The notes beneath the pieces were generated by a model that was not told the DNA's origin, ran no database searches, and was given only the letters and a program-made list of their open reading frames with translations. Of a stretch of DNA of 64,000 nt, positions 1 through 11,928 are shown in pieces. Each line of letters opens with the position of its first letter. Positions within the stretch are counted from its first letter, which is position 1. The position numbers were made by a program, and so were the translations under genes. The stretch is from Pieris napi (lineage: Eukaryota > Arthropoda > Insecta > Lepidoptera > Pieridae): positions 5,870,501-5,934,500 of the forward strand of contig NC_062238.1 of the NCBI RefSeq assembly GCF_905475465.1. Direction: 5' to 3'.

Positions 1-3000
1 TCAGTCAGGTTAATCTTAAAAGACATCATCGGCCTGGAGAACATTATTAAATAATCAGTAAAAGTCAGGTAATTTATAAATTTTTAAATTTATTTATTAC
101 ACTTTTATAAGCATTAATAGAAACCTATTCCTACGCAGATATAAACGCAAAATGTCGTTTTAAATTTGAGACTTCTTGTTAAGTATTATTGATTTCAATT
201 TTATAAACCCGTGGCTTATCTCGCAAATGATATGTACACGGTAAAAAAGCTGTCAAAACCAGAATTTAAAAAAAGATAAGCAAGAATAATCGTTGAAACT
301 TAATTGACTCTTGCGTTATATTTGAGATCAGAATAAAAATACAGTTGAATTCTCAAAGCACGCAAACAAGCAGGTTGCACCTCGTTTACAGTTTGCCGCT
401 ACGACACGTCCGCTGTTTGAATGTCACCGTTTTCATTTAACGTTGTCGAGTTTAAATTTAGTATAGGTTTATTTTTAACAGGTAGTCCAGTTATTGAGTT
501 TTTTATTTAGACTAGGACTAAAAAAATACATGACATGATCCTGTTTTATCTAACAACAAGTATACAAAAATCTGGTCAATAATGGCGATCAAACTCCTGC
601 GTGAATTAGGGTGCAGTGTTGTCAAGTTTTTTTTTTATAAACCATAATATGAATTAAAATAGATTTAGATTTTAATAATTAATTATTAAAATAAATAGTT
701 TTTTTAGATTGCATCAGACATCAGCATATTGCGAACTCTTACATGTTATATATTCGAGTTCGCAAGATGTTGAATAAATTAAGTAATCATTTAATTTAGT
801 TGTAGCTATTCCTAAACGCAACGCTACTTCACAAGCATACGGTCGTATAAGAAAACCCTTTCAAAAATTGCTTTGAAAAATGTTAAACATCTGACTTTAA
901 TAAGATGTAAAAGCTTTAGAATTATTTATGCATGTAATGAATATGTTAAGAAATTTAAAAGGAAGTTACAAATTCTTCTTTATATTTTAGTGTAATTTTT
1001 TATAAGTTTAAAGAAACTTTTTTTTTTTGGGTTTATCGTCATATTTAATATCGCTGGCTGAATTTTAGGATTAGGTTGACAGTTAGTACGGTAATGTCAC
1101 CGCGTAGCTGTCAGTAGCGATAGCGAAATGTTCTCCAAGTTTTCACTATTAATTTTTAAAATTATAGTACCTATACATAGTATTTTTATAACAACAATAA
1201 AAATTGTGAAGTAGTAACTCCCCTAGAAGAGGATTTAAAAAAACTATTTGTGTTTCTTATTAAAACTGAACGATATAATGCAAACAGTTTCGCCTCGAAA
1301 GCTCAGTACAGCTATGTACGTCACATTGCTATTGAGAAGTTCACTGAATGTTTTATACGGAGCGGAGGTAATATGAAAAGTAGTTCCTTTGACGAAATAC
1401 GTGTTAAGGTTTAACTTGAATATTTGAATGATACGAATATTTTCAAAAGATTTTAAGTAAGTATATTCGAATTTCGAACTCTGATTTACGAATCTGTTTC
1501 ACTGTGTTCCAGAACATGTAACTAAAACAGAGATTTTTATGATTAAGACTACGATATTAACATGATTCAATTAGGGATACTTTTATGTAATTTTACCCGT
1601 CAGTATTGAAATAAATTTAGGGACATAACACCAGAAAAGCAAGTAAAGAGATATTGTATCACAATGTCTCTCACAGAACACATTGAAGTTTTTGATACAC
1701 ACAAACAGATAGTTGACAGAACCAGAATATGTTTGGCATAAGTATTTGTATGAATGTTCATAGGAAACCTAAGATTGGAAAACATATATGTTTTATTTAG
1801 TTTTTTTTTTTGACATAACTTTTAGACATAGAAAAACACTTTTAACGGATTTGAAGTTATGTTTTATTATAAATTTACAATTATTTTACATAATTTTAAA
1901 AAAGTGTTAAAAAAGTGTTTTTTTTAATATGTTTAATTGTTGTTAAATGTTTAAGTCACTTTTAAAAGTTGATATACTTTGGGTCAACCTGATTAGGTAG
2001 TAAAAATCTTTGAACTAAATATAATATGTAATATGTATTAAGAAAATATACGTTCTTATCTCCTTTTAATATTTTTGTTAAAACGCCCGACCTAAGGGTT
2101 AAGAAGCGCTTCTCAACTACTATCTTACTGATTAACTATGAAACACCTACAGTTAACACCTAAACCTCATAAATTTACATGCACTTAACTTATTATACGT
2201 TGTAAGTACCTGGAAATTATAATATATACAGAGAACTTCCTCCGTTACATTGTTAGGTTTATTAAATTATTCCTAACAGATTTTATATAAAATACTGCAC
2301 AATATGTGCTATCGAATGTGAACATATAACTCAATAAATATCGCAGCTAAAATTCGCACCCTATATTGAAAGCTGTGCCTTTGTTTAGTTGTGTGAGAAT
2401 TATCTGTTTTTTGTTACCGTACACATTTTGCAACTGGTAAAAATCATGAATTGAGTGGTTCTTTAGCAAAAATATTTATTGTTGGCTCTATTTAAAAGCA
2501 ACCTCCATAGCTTAGTGTTTAATGCATATGATTTGAAACCTGGATCAAAGGTTCCATCATAGCGAATCTATCTGATTCAATTTTATATGCACGGAATTTG
2601 AGTATTAGGGACATCAAACTTTTATAAGTCCTATTGGTACCAAACAATATAAGAGTTATTTTAACAAAATACAGGCGGCGATTTGTTAACCGAAAAGAAT
2701 ATTGTTATACCAGATGGGAGATCACATGCATTAGTTATCTTATTGGATATAATGTTAAAAAAATCTATTCAATTTCAAAAAAATAGCTTGCCACGGGCAA
2801 CCCATGTTCTTATAAATAAATACCCTGAAATGTGAGTTATTTTTAAGAAAATTCATATTAAATCCTCTACGCTACCTGGTTTATTTTTACTATCTTAATC
2901 AGTACATGGTTAAAGAAAAAAGAGAAAAGAAGATGCTGACATTCAATTGACCCCGGTGATTCTAATAGATCGCTATAAAAGGTCAAAGTTAGATAGCATT

Positions 3001-3521
3001 TAAATTTTTATCATTCTATTTAACACTATTCCTAGTTTATTCTGTTATTTATTTCTTAAATCTGGGTTGTTAATGCATTTTAATCTGTACTGTAAATTAT
3101 TAAGATAGATTTGAATTTATCTATTATATTAAAATTGCCAATGGATTCTTTGGTAAAGATTTTTCTTTCACTTGCTCAAATATCACTTTTATCGTCAGAT
3201 GTCACTGGTACTTAACAAGGTATTAATCAGCATACTATAGACTGCCAATTGTCGTTGTATGTTAGGCATAGAAAGAAGACCTACTCTCCTAATGAACACT
3301 TATTTGATTGAAAAATGAAAATTGAAAAATGTGCCTGTTCCATACCTTGCGAACTATACTTTTCTGATTCTCTTAGCATCTGCATAACACCTCAACTAAA
3401 GTGCGATTTAAGCGCAAAATTTTAATCGTGCTTATTTATGTAGTAATATAGTATTTAGAATTTTAGAAAACACGTCTTAATAAAAATATAATTAATTGAA
3501 TTCTTTTAAAGTCTTTCCTCC
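1..3521. other. Gene-free AT-rich stretch
   Basis: I see no coding homology, RNA gene or splice-supported exon here. The DNA is AT-rich with short T and A runs. The only recognisable item is a foldback-arm fragment at about 1811-1905, listed separately. Confidence 0.6.
1811..1905 (+). repeat. Single arm of foldback element
   Basis: This stretch matches the left arm of the foldback element at 4481-4896: an ACATAACTTTTA-type start, an A-rich stretch, a CGGAT..GAAGTTATG core, then TAAATTTACAATTATTTTAC. Only one arm is present, so it is a truncated or deleted copy. A third arm lies at about 35296-35390. Confidence 0.6.
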
Positions 3522-3755
3522 AACTTCGATTATGTTCCTTTTGGAGTAGAAACTCTTGGGCCGTGGGGTTCAAGTGCACAGGCGCTTATTAAAGATTTAA
3601 GTTGGCGCCTGGTAGATAGTACCGGTGATGCCATAGCTGGTGCTTTCCTCTTTCAACGAATAAGTATCGCAATACAGCGAGGAACCGCTGCCAGCATTAA
3701 ATGTGCACTGCCACAGCGACAAAACTTTTTAAATTTGTTTAAATTATCTTTTTAA
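3522..3755 (+). pseudogene. LINE C-terminal fragment (restriction-like endonuclease type)
   Basis: An open frame of 77 codons ends in TAA at 3753-3755 and has no start codon. It reads NFDYVPFGVETLGPWG near its start and ISIAIQRGTAAS near its end. These align with the end of the larger ORF at 25636-26607 (DFVPFGVETLGPWG, ISLAIQRGNAAS). It is therefore the 3' end of a 5'-truncated retrotransposon of a related but diverged subfamily; its last residues after AAS differ completely from the 25.6-kb copy. No stops interrupt the matching part. Assignment to a LINE-like reverse transcriptase family is from memory of that C-terminal domain. Confidence 0.65.
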
Positions 3756-4480
3756 TAATTTTCATTATTTTTATTATTACTTTGTAGGTTAAGAAAATTG
3801 TAAATACAAATTATACTAATGTATGTATTCTAAATACAAGAGGAAAACAGATAAAACATTTAATGGGTATTAATTGAATTTATAAAGTAAGACGCGCGAC
3901 AGCAGCAAACATGGTCACGGGTAGAACCTTTATAAATATTTGCGTTTGGGAAGTGTGAATTTTAACATTGTATAGATAATTTAGGATTTGAAATTGATGT
4001 AATCTATCTACTCTTAGGTACGTCGTTTTCCTGAACGCACGAGTTCAAATCATGAATGTGTATCAATATAATTTTTTGCGGGTTTCATTATAGGTATAGA
4101 TAAAAAAAATTACGCCACTTGTCAGGCACAAAAGAGGTTGACCTTACTGGCTGAAGTAGCTACAGTCAGTTTGTAAAAATAAATTATCATAAAACTTTAT
4201 GAAAAAAGTAATAAATAATTATTTTCCTTTACATCGTAAATGAGTAGAACCATCCAAGCGTGTCTTTCCTAGAATATCAGGCGTTCCAACGAATCTCAGT
4301 TTTTATAACGAACCTTCGATTTTATTTCCACGACACTACGCTTGTAAAGCGACTGTAAATTTTATTTTCAGTTAAACGAGATATTAATAATATTTCTAAC
4401 ATTTTGATCTTTTGTATTCAAAATATCTTGATTGCAAATATATCTTAGTATTTATTATAGTCTTTTATTGACATAACTTT

Positions 4481-4896
4481 TACACATAGAATAACACTTT
4501 TTTTCCGGATTGAAGTAAAGTATTTTTATAAATTTACAATTATTTTACATAATTTTTAATTTAACCGACATTTCGCGTGCAAAAAGTATTTAAGTTTCTG
4601 GAATCCAATAATATCCAAGATAAACAATTCAAAATAGAGCATACCGTGAGCCATTTCTGCCAAAACCTTCCATCTTTTAGTCGATACCAACTCCGGGGAA
4701 ATAAATACAGATAATGCAACTTTTTCTACAGCTGTCATACTTTTTGACATTCAACACCTTTTGTCTTCAGTCACAGTAACCACGCACGCTGTAAAGCACG
4801 CGAAACGTCGGTTAAATTTAGAATTATGTAAAATAATTGTAAATTTATAAAAATACATAACTTCAATCCGGTAAAAAATAGTGTTTTTCTATATCC
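4481..4896. repeat. Foldback element with ~100-bp inverted arms
   Basis: The arm at 4481-4580 is the imperfect reverse complement of 4796-4896. Both contain CCGGATTGAAGT, ATAAATTTACAATTATTTTA and TTTAACCGAC followed by TTTCGCGTGC. The 215-bp spacer ends with GCACGCTGTAAA next to the right arm. The spacer carries a minus-strand frame of about 64 codons (4556-4750) with no family I recognise; part of it reads into the arm, so I do not call it a gene. Single arms of the same family occur at 1811-1905 and 35296-35390. Confidence 0.7.
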
Positions 4897-7800
4897 TTAC
4901 TTTCCTTCGGGTCTAGTGTTGAAAAGCGCACGCTGAAACCACTTGACCATTACTATTGAAATGCTTGCGACCAAATTCCTCACTATGAATTCTATATGGG
5001 GGAATTAAATAAGTAATAAAAAGTACATTTACAATACCATGTCAAAGAACCAGTTTAAATTCAAATAAAAATAAGTCTTTCAATGCATTAAAACCTAACC
5101 TACTTGCCTAAATTAATGACAATATAAAACAAAACAATTAATATACAATTGCATTATTATAGCTTTATATAACTTCGATCGTTGGATGTCATACGGTTAA
5201 AAGTTTACCGCTCAAAAGTTTAAAAATCCACAAAGGTAGATGCGGGAAAAAGCTACATACTTATGTATAAAGGCCAACTTAAGTGCACTTCAAACTATTT
5301 TGTACCCGCAAGCAAAAACTATTTACCCTAAAGTTTAGAGTTACGTCCCGAGATTTATGACAAAGTTCAACTTTTATTGGGTCCAAAGGTCATTCGAAAA
5401 ATTAATGTTATATACGATCACATAACGTTAGCGACACTTACCATTATTATCGCTTTAACGTTTTTAAAGTTTGTTTTTGGGTAATTAGCCGCGTTTTTTT
5501 GATCTTCAAAGGAAAATTACGCCAAATTATTTTCTACTTAGCTTGGAAGCTAAATAATAAGTTACACTTCCATATAGTATTTTTCTAAAAGAAGAACTTA
5601 ATTTGACTGTAATGTGTTCCAAATTCAAACAAAAACAGACTTGCTATATTCAAAAATTGCGCATAGTTCACAATGGCGTAATTATAATTTTGTCAACTCA
5701 ATCTACACTATACCAAACTTGTTAATCATATTCATCTTATTTGTTCACGCACCCTTGAGTGTTTGTTATTTGCATAGTGTTACGGTGTTTGTTTGTCAAG
5801 TTTCCAGACTAGATATCAAAATTATACATTGACTAGTGACCCGCTTCAGATTCACTCGTACATAACTCTAGAGTCATAGTTTGTTTGAAATTAAACTTCT
5901 TTAGGCGCATGAGGGTAATTTTTACGGAACGTCACGAATATGTGCAGCGCTTTTGTCGAAGAAAAGGGAAAGAGCGATTGACACCGATTGAGAGAGAGTG
6001 AGAAGGGAGAATTTATGAAATATTAGTATTTTATATTATATGCCAAATAACTTATTGAAATTTCAAATGACGAATTATAAATTAAAATTCACGTGATATT
6101 AATCAAAAATGACTTACGTAGCGTGTGTAAGTTTCGTGCTAGCACATAACGAAATCTGACCACGAAAAATAAAAACGTAGACTCATAAGCCTATGCTTAT
6201 AACAACGGATTTGTTTTTTAAATGAAGCTTTGTTAAATTTTACTAACAGTAATAAATTAAGCTTATATAGCAAAACAGTAATTGTTAGTTCCTACCAATT
6301 AAAATGGACGAATAAAGAAGGTTATCGTAGTGATTATTATAAAAAAAATAATTAGTGATTATTATAAAATTCTGAATAAAAAACCTAGTTACTTCGACCA
6401 TTTAAGAATATCTCGCTATTTGAGCGCAATACATACGGTGCAAAAAACGTAGCAAACGTAAAACAAAAATTTTAGAAGCTTTTACCAAAAAACACGTAGC
6501 CCGTAGCTGTTACGTCGTTAGTCTACGAGTATACCTACAGCGCTACACCGTAACCATATACGAAACGAATCGTAACACGTAATTATAACGCCTAAAGTGT
6601 GTATCCAACGATTATAATACATTATATAAATTACTATAAGATGAATGACTTTGTCTAGAACATGTGGTATTTATATAGCCAACCAACTTAAAACACTGCT
6701 ACTATTTCCGCCATTTTTATAACACAAAACATTGCATAAGAAGGAAATTAAAAATGAATATAGTAAATATCACAAAATTACGGGACGTATCAAACGATGA
6801 TATTCAGTAAAATTACTACTTTTAATTTAAAATATCTCGCTAAAATATTGCGGCTGACTTTTTATAAATGTGAAGTATACATGATGGTACTTCGAATTAA
6901 AAATCAGGAATTTTTCTATCTTAATTTATAAAATTGGGTTAATTAAACATGTTTAAGGGCCAGCTAATGCTCTATTAATATAACAAACAATCACCGATGA
7001 ATTATTATTAATTAATAGTACTTAGCTATTTGATCAAACCCATAATACAATTTTATGCACATTTTAATTGTTACCATATATGGGTTCCATGATGAGACTG
7101 AGTAGCAAAAATATCAATACCATATGACATTATACATTCAGTCTATTCTAGTTTGCGATGGATTTAAACTAAAACTAACAAAAATCCAACTCACCAACAA
7201 ACATAGATATAAAATATAACACGACCATTTTTACTGCCGCGACTCACACATACATAATCCAATCACATTATTTACGCAGCACTTTGAAACATTCCATTAA
7301 AATAAACAATTCACATCTCACGAAAGATTTCGGCGCGGATCACAGGGACACGGGCGCTCTCTGCCGGCGTTCAAGCGAAACTGAAATTTGATAACACCCA
7401 GTTATATTAGGGCTCGTATACACTGGCAGATAATTTGTTTCTTTGCGAATCCTTTCGGTACTATACTTAGTGGTGATAACATGATTATGTGCCATTTTTG
7501 GTTTATATGTTTAAATGTTACAATGTGTTGTATATCAATTGTTTGGAGCTCGTCTATATAATTTGAGATATAATATGAACCTGCGGCTTTATATTACACA
7601 AAATTATTTTAAAAGAAAGTACATACCGACACATATACATATACGATACACCCGAGACATATTGTGACTGAAATACATAAGTTTTGTAATATTTTGACTT
7701 GAAATTACATAATTATTTCCCTCCTAATATGTATATATGTATGTGTAATGAATTCTAACCTATACTAACCTCTTTAATATGTGTATATACATGGAATGAT

Positions 7801-8378
7801 TATATTATTTATTTACCTTAACGTTTAGTGTGCTTTTCGATGTGAAAATATAAACTTTATTAGTTGGTGGTGGTATTTTGTTGGATTACTATATATATAC
7901 ATAGCTTAAGGGAAACAAATTTTTACAGAACCTTATACCATATTAATAATGAAAATACAGCCTCTACTCCAACCTTGTTTCGTAAAAAAATATTACTTTT
8001 ATGCAATGAACTCCACACGGGTACACTTACCGAATTCCCGGTAAGATTTTTCCATTTTATTACGAAATATATCGCAACGGAAGAATGAATAAAAGATGTA
8101 TAAGTTATAAACCTCTCTCTGCTTTAGGAGATGGCAACTCGTCATAATTTTAGGTTTTATTTACACGGACCCCTATAAATGTGATGTCAGCTTAAGATCC
8201 ATATTTATTTGGGGTCGGCTTAAACCGTTGACTGGTCTAGTTTTTCTGCTATTATTTTTTATATATTATGTTGTTGTTAAACGTCTCTGTAGTCATGGGT
8301 TCGGATATTTTCAAAATTCCTATCCGGTAATATAAATGCCGTAGAGCACTGTTCGCCAAGTAGTTTGCGAGTGCAAAT
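4897..8378. other. Gene-free stretch with one interspersed repeat
   Basis: I recognise no gene here. The repeat at 5885-6125 is listed separately. A short GC-rich patch at about 7330-7375 stands out from the AT-rich surroundings, but I see no open frame or promoter motif that explains it. Confidence 0.5.
5885..6125 (+). repeat. Interspersed repeat, GGCGCATGAGGG family
   Basis: This matches 58595-58870. Shared blocks include GGCRCATGAGGGTAA, TTTTTGTCGAAGAAAA, GAGAGCGATTGA, ACCGATTGAGAGAGAGTGAG and ATGAAATATTAGTATTTTAT, in the same order and orientation. Its start (AAACTTCTTTAGGCGC) resembles the ends of the MITE at 16894-17242, so it may be a relative. No coding capacity is seen. Confidence 0.65.
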
Positions 8379-8635
8379 TCAAAATTATTTATTTATTTAG
8401 GTAATACAATATACACTTATGAACGTCTATAAAGAAATACATATTAAATGCTTCTAATTTTATATTTACTGCCAGTTCTCAAATCAAGGGCGTAGCACGG
8501 ACGGCGTAGAAGAACTGGCAAGAAACTTTCCGCCACTCTTATTAATCGCCAAGTTTTTTGTTTTACAAAATGTTTGTACGGAGCTGCAACCATTGCACCA
8601 TGTTCCACATGAAATCTTTTAGTAATATTTAATGG
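8379..8635 (-). mobile_element. 5'-truncated LINE 3' tail (tail family A)
   Basis: A recurrent noncoding sequence with landmarks GTACACTTATGAACGTC-like, CTGCCAGTTCTCAAATCAAG, GGGCGTAG and CCGCCACTCTT. The same tail lies downstream of the reverse transcriptase ORF at 43342-46225 in a diverged form, so these are probably 5'-truncated LINE copies. Orientation is set by that coding copy. Confidence 0.65.
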
Positions 8636-8896
8636 TTAGTTAACTAAAATGCGACACTCTTACCTGAGGTTGTAGGTTCAAAGCCTGGCTGTGCCCCAAT
8701 GGACTGTTCTGTCTATTTTAGACTTATTCGTAGGGTTAGGAAAATCATCGTGAGAAAATCGACAGCGTGTGTTATGTCTCTGTAACAATCACCTTCAGCC
8801 TTCTGGCTGATTACTAGATTAAACAAATCATCACAACACAGATAAAGGAAAATCTGAGGCCAAGATAAATGATTGTAGCGTTACTGGTCTCTCTAT
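8636..8896 (+). mobile_element. tRNA-derived SINE, decayed
   Basis: It carries the B-box-like GTAGGTTCAAAGCCTGGCTGTG, then CCAATGGACT, and a tail ending in AATCTGAGGCCAAGAT..GTAGCG. The order matches the better copy at 11638-11928 read on the other strand. The head around the A box is degraded. Confidence 0.6.
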
Positions 8897-9959
8897 AAAT
8901 GTATTCACTTTTATTGTTTTTAATTGTTGGACAGATCAATTGTATGAAGAGCATAAAATTCCCAGGAGGTTAAGATTGATTGCAGAATAAAATCGTATCT
9001 AGCATTGCAGAGACTGCATCACATCTGCATATAAATAGAATGCAACCAAAACCAATTTAGGTTTTAACTTTTATCTAGATTATTCTGGCATTTTTTATGT
9101 AAAACTTTTATTTGATATAGTACATCTGCATTTGCGAAATCAAATGAAAAATCGTACTTTTAAATTTTTTGTAATACATTCAAAAAACACGATTTTTGCG
9201 TAAATTTTATAATACGATTAAATTAGTTACATTATATTACACAGTTATTTTTTAAATACTTTGATTTGTATTTTTGGTCTAAGATTGTCTTGTTTTTTTT
9301 TTTAATATTTCTCGCACTCGTTTGTTTTAATACCGACAGTTTCCGAAGAGATCGCTTATTATATAAGGCCGTCAATACACACTTCTTTGTATGTGTTTCT
9401 TAATATCTGTTTTATGTGCTAGAGTAAAGTAAATGATAATGTACATAAGATTATTTTAGTTTAATAATAACTAAAACGAATTTAACTCCATAACATATAG
9501 CCATATTTGTTACGTGTTAAGAATAAGTTTAATGGTATGTTACTGTCTCTAAATAGTTTAACGTTGTATACTACATTTTAAGAATAAATAGATAGTCAAA
9601 AATTTAAACAAGATTATTTCATCAGCTTAGGTCTTTACGAATAAATTTACGTTCTTACAAAACATAAATAACGAATTTACAACCCATTGTTACGGAACCA
9701 ATACTAAAACCGTTCAGTTTATCAGAAAACAAGTAAATTATGAAAATAAACTTACTACGCTTTGGCACTTTGAATATTGCCTTTCAACAAAACAGTGCAG
9801 TGGCAAGCTCTCTGGGAATATTGAATAATACTGCCATATCACTAACTTTGTAACTTGCATCTCCTCCGCAGCGATACAGTTTCAAAGCTTTTAATATTTT
9901 GGTTGTGACTTTACTATAGGAAAATATAAAGACTAGATAAAGCCATTGTAATTATTATT
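8897..9959. other. Gene-free AT-rich stretch
   Basis: I see no gene or recognisable element in this stretch. Confidence 0.5.
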
Positions 9960-10735
9960 TATTAACATCAATGTCAAACTAGTTCAAACCCGTTATATGG
10001 TTTATTAAATTTGCCAATATGAATAGATCTACAAATTAACATACTTTTTGCTAGTCTGTGTTAATTTCATAGTCTTTATTATTAATATTGAAGCATTGTT
10101 GTTAGTGTCAGGTGCCATTGTCATTATAATTTAATAACATCAAATCGATCGATAATAATAATGACTCCATGGTCATTATTTATTAAAAGTATTATTAATA
10201 GAAGTATCATAACTCTAAACATTTGAAACTTACTGACAATAAATATTAAAGTAATATTTGGCACTCGTTCCTATGACTGCCGTTTTACACGAAATGTCAC
10301 GAAACGTGCGGACTGCGGCCCTTACTTCGATTGAGCGGTCGAACAAAGCAGAAGCCTTTAAAAAGTAGACTCTAATGTCGAAATCAAATGGCTGATGTCA
10401 ACAAATTAATTTATGACGTGCGTATTGCTGACGTCATTATCTTCAACTATCTATCGGCCGGTCCTGTTTTTGTTAAACTTCGGGTTGTGCTTTTGAGACA
10501 TTGTTCAGGTTATCGTTTGTTGCTTTGTTAACAATCAGTCCCTGTCTCTGTCCCCTCCGTCCTTCCTGTCGCTAGACGACAATATTCCTATCTCTGTCAG
10601 TTCCTACCTCTGACTTTCTACCTTCCTCTGTCCAAGCGTAATCTTACGCATATCTTCCTGCACCATTATTAAGGTGGTAATTTTTCTTCTTAGTTCTTTG
10701 TTATTACTCTCTCCGTCATATATAATCTGCGGAAC
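9960..10735 (+). repeat. Duplicated ~0.7-kb block, copy 1
   Basis: This matches 13960-15085 minus the MITE inserted there. Shared segments include AGATCTACAAATTA, GACACTCG-type sequence, CGAACAAAGCAGAAGCCTTT, TTGACGTCATTATCTTC-like and CTTTCTACCTTCCT. A perfect CRE palindrome TGACGTCA is at 10429-10436. The block contains internal, imperfect ~130-bp direct repeats built around GCCATTGTCATTATAA and AGATCTA. I find no protein frame. It may be a fragment of an unrecognised repeat or an old segmental duplication. Confidence 0.6.
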
Positions 10736-10850
10736 TAAAAGGCCGGCAACGCACTCGCGAGCCCTCTGGCATTGAGAGTGTCCATTTGCGGCGGTATCAC
10801 TGAACATCAGGTGAGCCTCCTGCCCGTTTGCCCACCGTTGTATAAAAAAA
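10736..10850 (+). mobile_element. LINE C-terminus and 3' tail (tail family B)
   Basis: The sequence GGCCGGCAACGCACTCGCGA..GGCATTGAGAGTGTCC..CCTGCCCGTTTGCCC followed by an A run is the end of the LINE whose C-terminal codons are at 22180-22770. It is a 5'-truncated copy. It appears inserted at the end of the duplicated block that lacks this tail in copy 2. Confidence 0.65.
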
Positions 10851-11529
10851 AAACTAGTTCGCTTTTAATCGTTGCCTTCTCCACAATCCTTCACTTGTAA
10901 CGGTTCTTAATTTTCTCTATTTTTTTTAACCTTTTCTTTGTTAGCCTACCCTAGGTATTTTATTAATATACGCGGTGATTACTTCACGTATCCATTACTT
11001 ATGTAAAGAATTGGGAGTTGAAAATTGTTAAAACAACGACGAAGAAACATCAAAAGATGATCGGAGAGAGCAAAATCTAGCACATCTATTCATACAAAAG
11101 GCAAAACTTTATAATTCAGAAAGCATCATATTCATAATATAACTTCATAAAACAATTACTTGAGCTTAATCCTCAACCGTGCATAGTTTCAAAGTATTTA
11201 GGATCAACTATGTCGATGTAGAAATCTTAGAGCCAGTGTCATATGAACTTTGGAAGTAAAGTTATTCGACGCTTACTTATTGCTCCACAGAGATAGGAAA
11301 TTGTGCATACTGAAGTTTGTATATCGCATTGATTAGGACTTATCGTTTCAGGTTCTGTTCTCCGGCTATGAGGCATCGCAGAAATATATTTTTTTTATTC
11401 ATATACTCCAGTATAACAATATTATATAACAAATGTGAAGGAAGGATATAAGTATATTGATATTTTATTATTATTGAACACTAAAACAATTAGGCAGAGG
11501 TAGGTCTAAAGTCCTTTTGATCTAAAATT

Positions 11530-11600
11530 CCAAATTCAAGAATCATTTAATCATATAAGTAACACAATGTACACCTATGATCGTCAAAAAGAAGAAAGAA
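11530..11600 (-). mobile_element. Short LINE tail fragment (family A)
   Basis: It matches the extreme 3' end of tail family A (ATTTAATCATATAAGTAACACAATGTACAC.. and a coordinate-like ATGATCGTC) and then breaks into an A-rich run. No coding sequence. Confidence 0.5.
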
Positions 11601-11637
11601 AAAGGAAAAAAAAAGCGATAGTTATAATAAAATAAAT

Positions 11638-11928
11638 CAGTGGCACAACACCCTTTTTAGGTCTGGGCCTCAGATTTCTGTATCTGTTTCATGATCATCT
11701 GTTAATCTGATAGACAAGTAGGTGATCAACCTCCTGTGCCTGACGCACGCCGTCAACATTTTGGGTCTATGGTAAGCCTTTCATTGTTGTTGCTTTCCTT
11801 CACCGTTCGAGCGAATGTTAAATGCGCACATAGAAAGAAAGTCCATTGGTGCACAGCCGGGGATCGAACCTACGACCTCAGAGATGAGAGTCGCACACTA
11901 AAGCCACTAGGCCAACACTGCTCCATAA
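11638..11928 (-). mobile_element. tRNA-derived SINE, best copy in window
   Basis: Read on the minus strand, it begins GAGCAGTGTTGGCCTAGTGG (A-box region) and has the B-box-like GTAGGTTCGATCCCCGGCTG. A tRNA-unrelated body follows (CCAATGGACTTTCTTTC, GGTGAAGGAAAGC), then a tail CTGAGGCCCAGACC..GTTGTGCCACTGA. This is the layout of a tRNA-derived SINE transcribed by RNA polymerase III. Related copies in the window: 8636-8896, 21660-21830, 29395-29578, 54485-54715 and a deleted one at 61465-61548. Confidence 0.75.

Noticed and set aside
4556..4750. 64-codon minus-strand frame inside the foldback element
   Set aside because: The last residues come from the repeat arm, and no homology is recognised.
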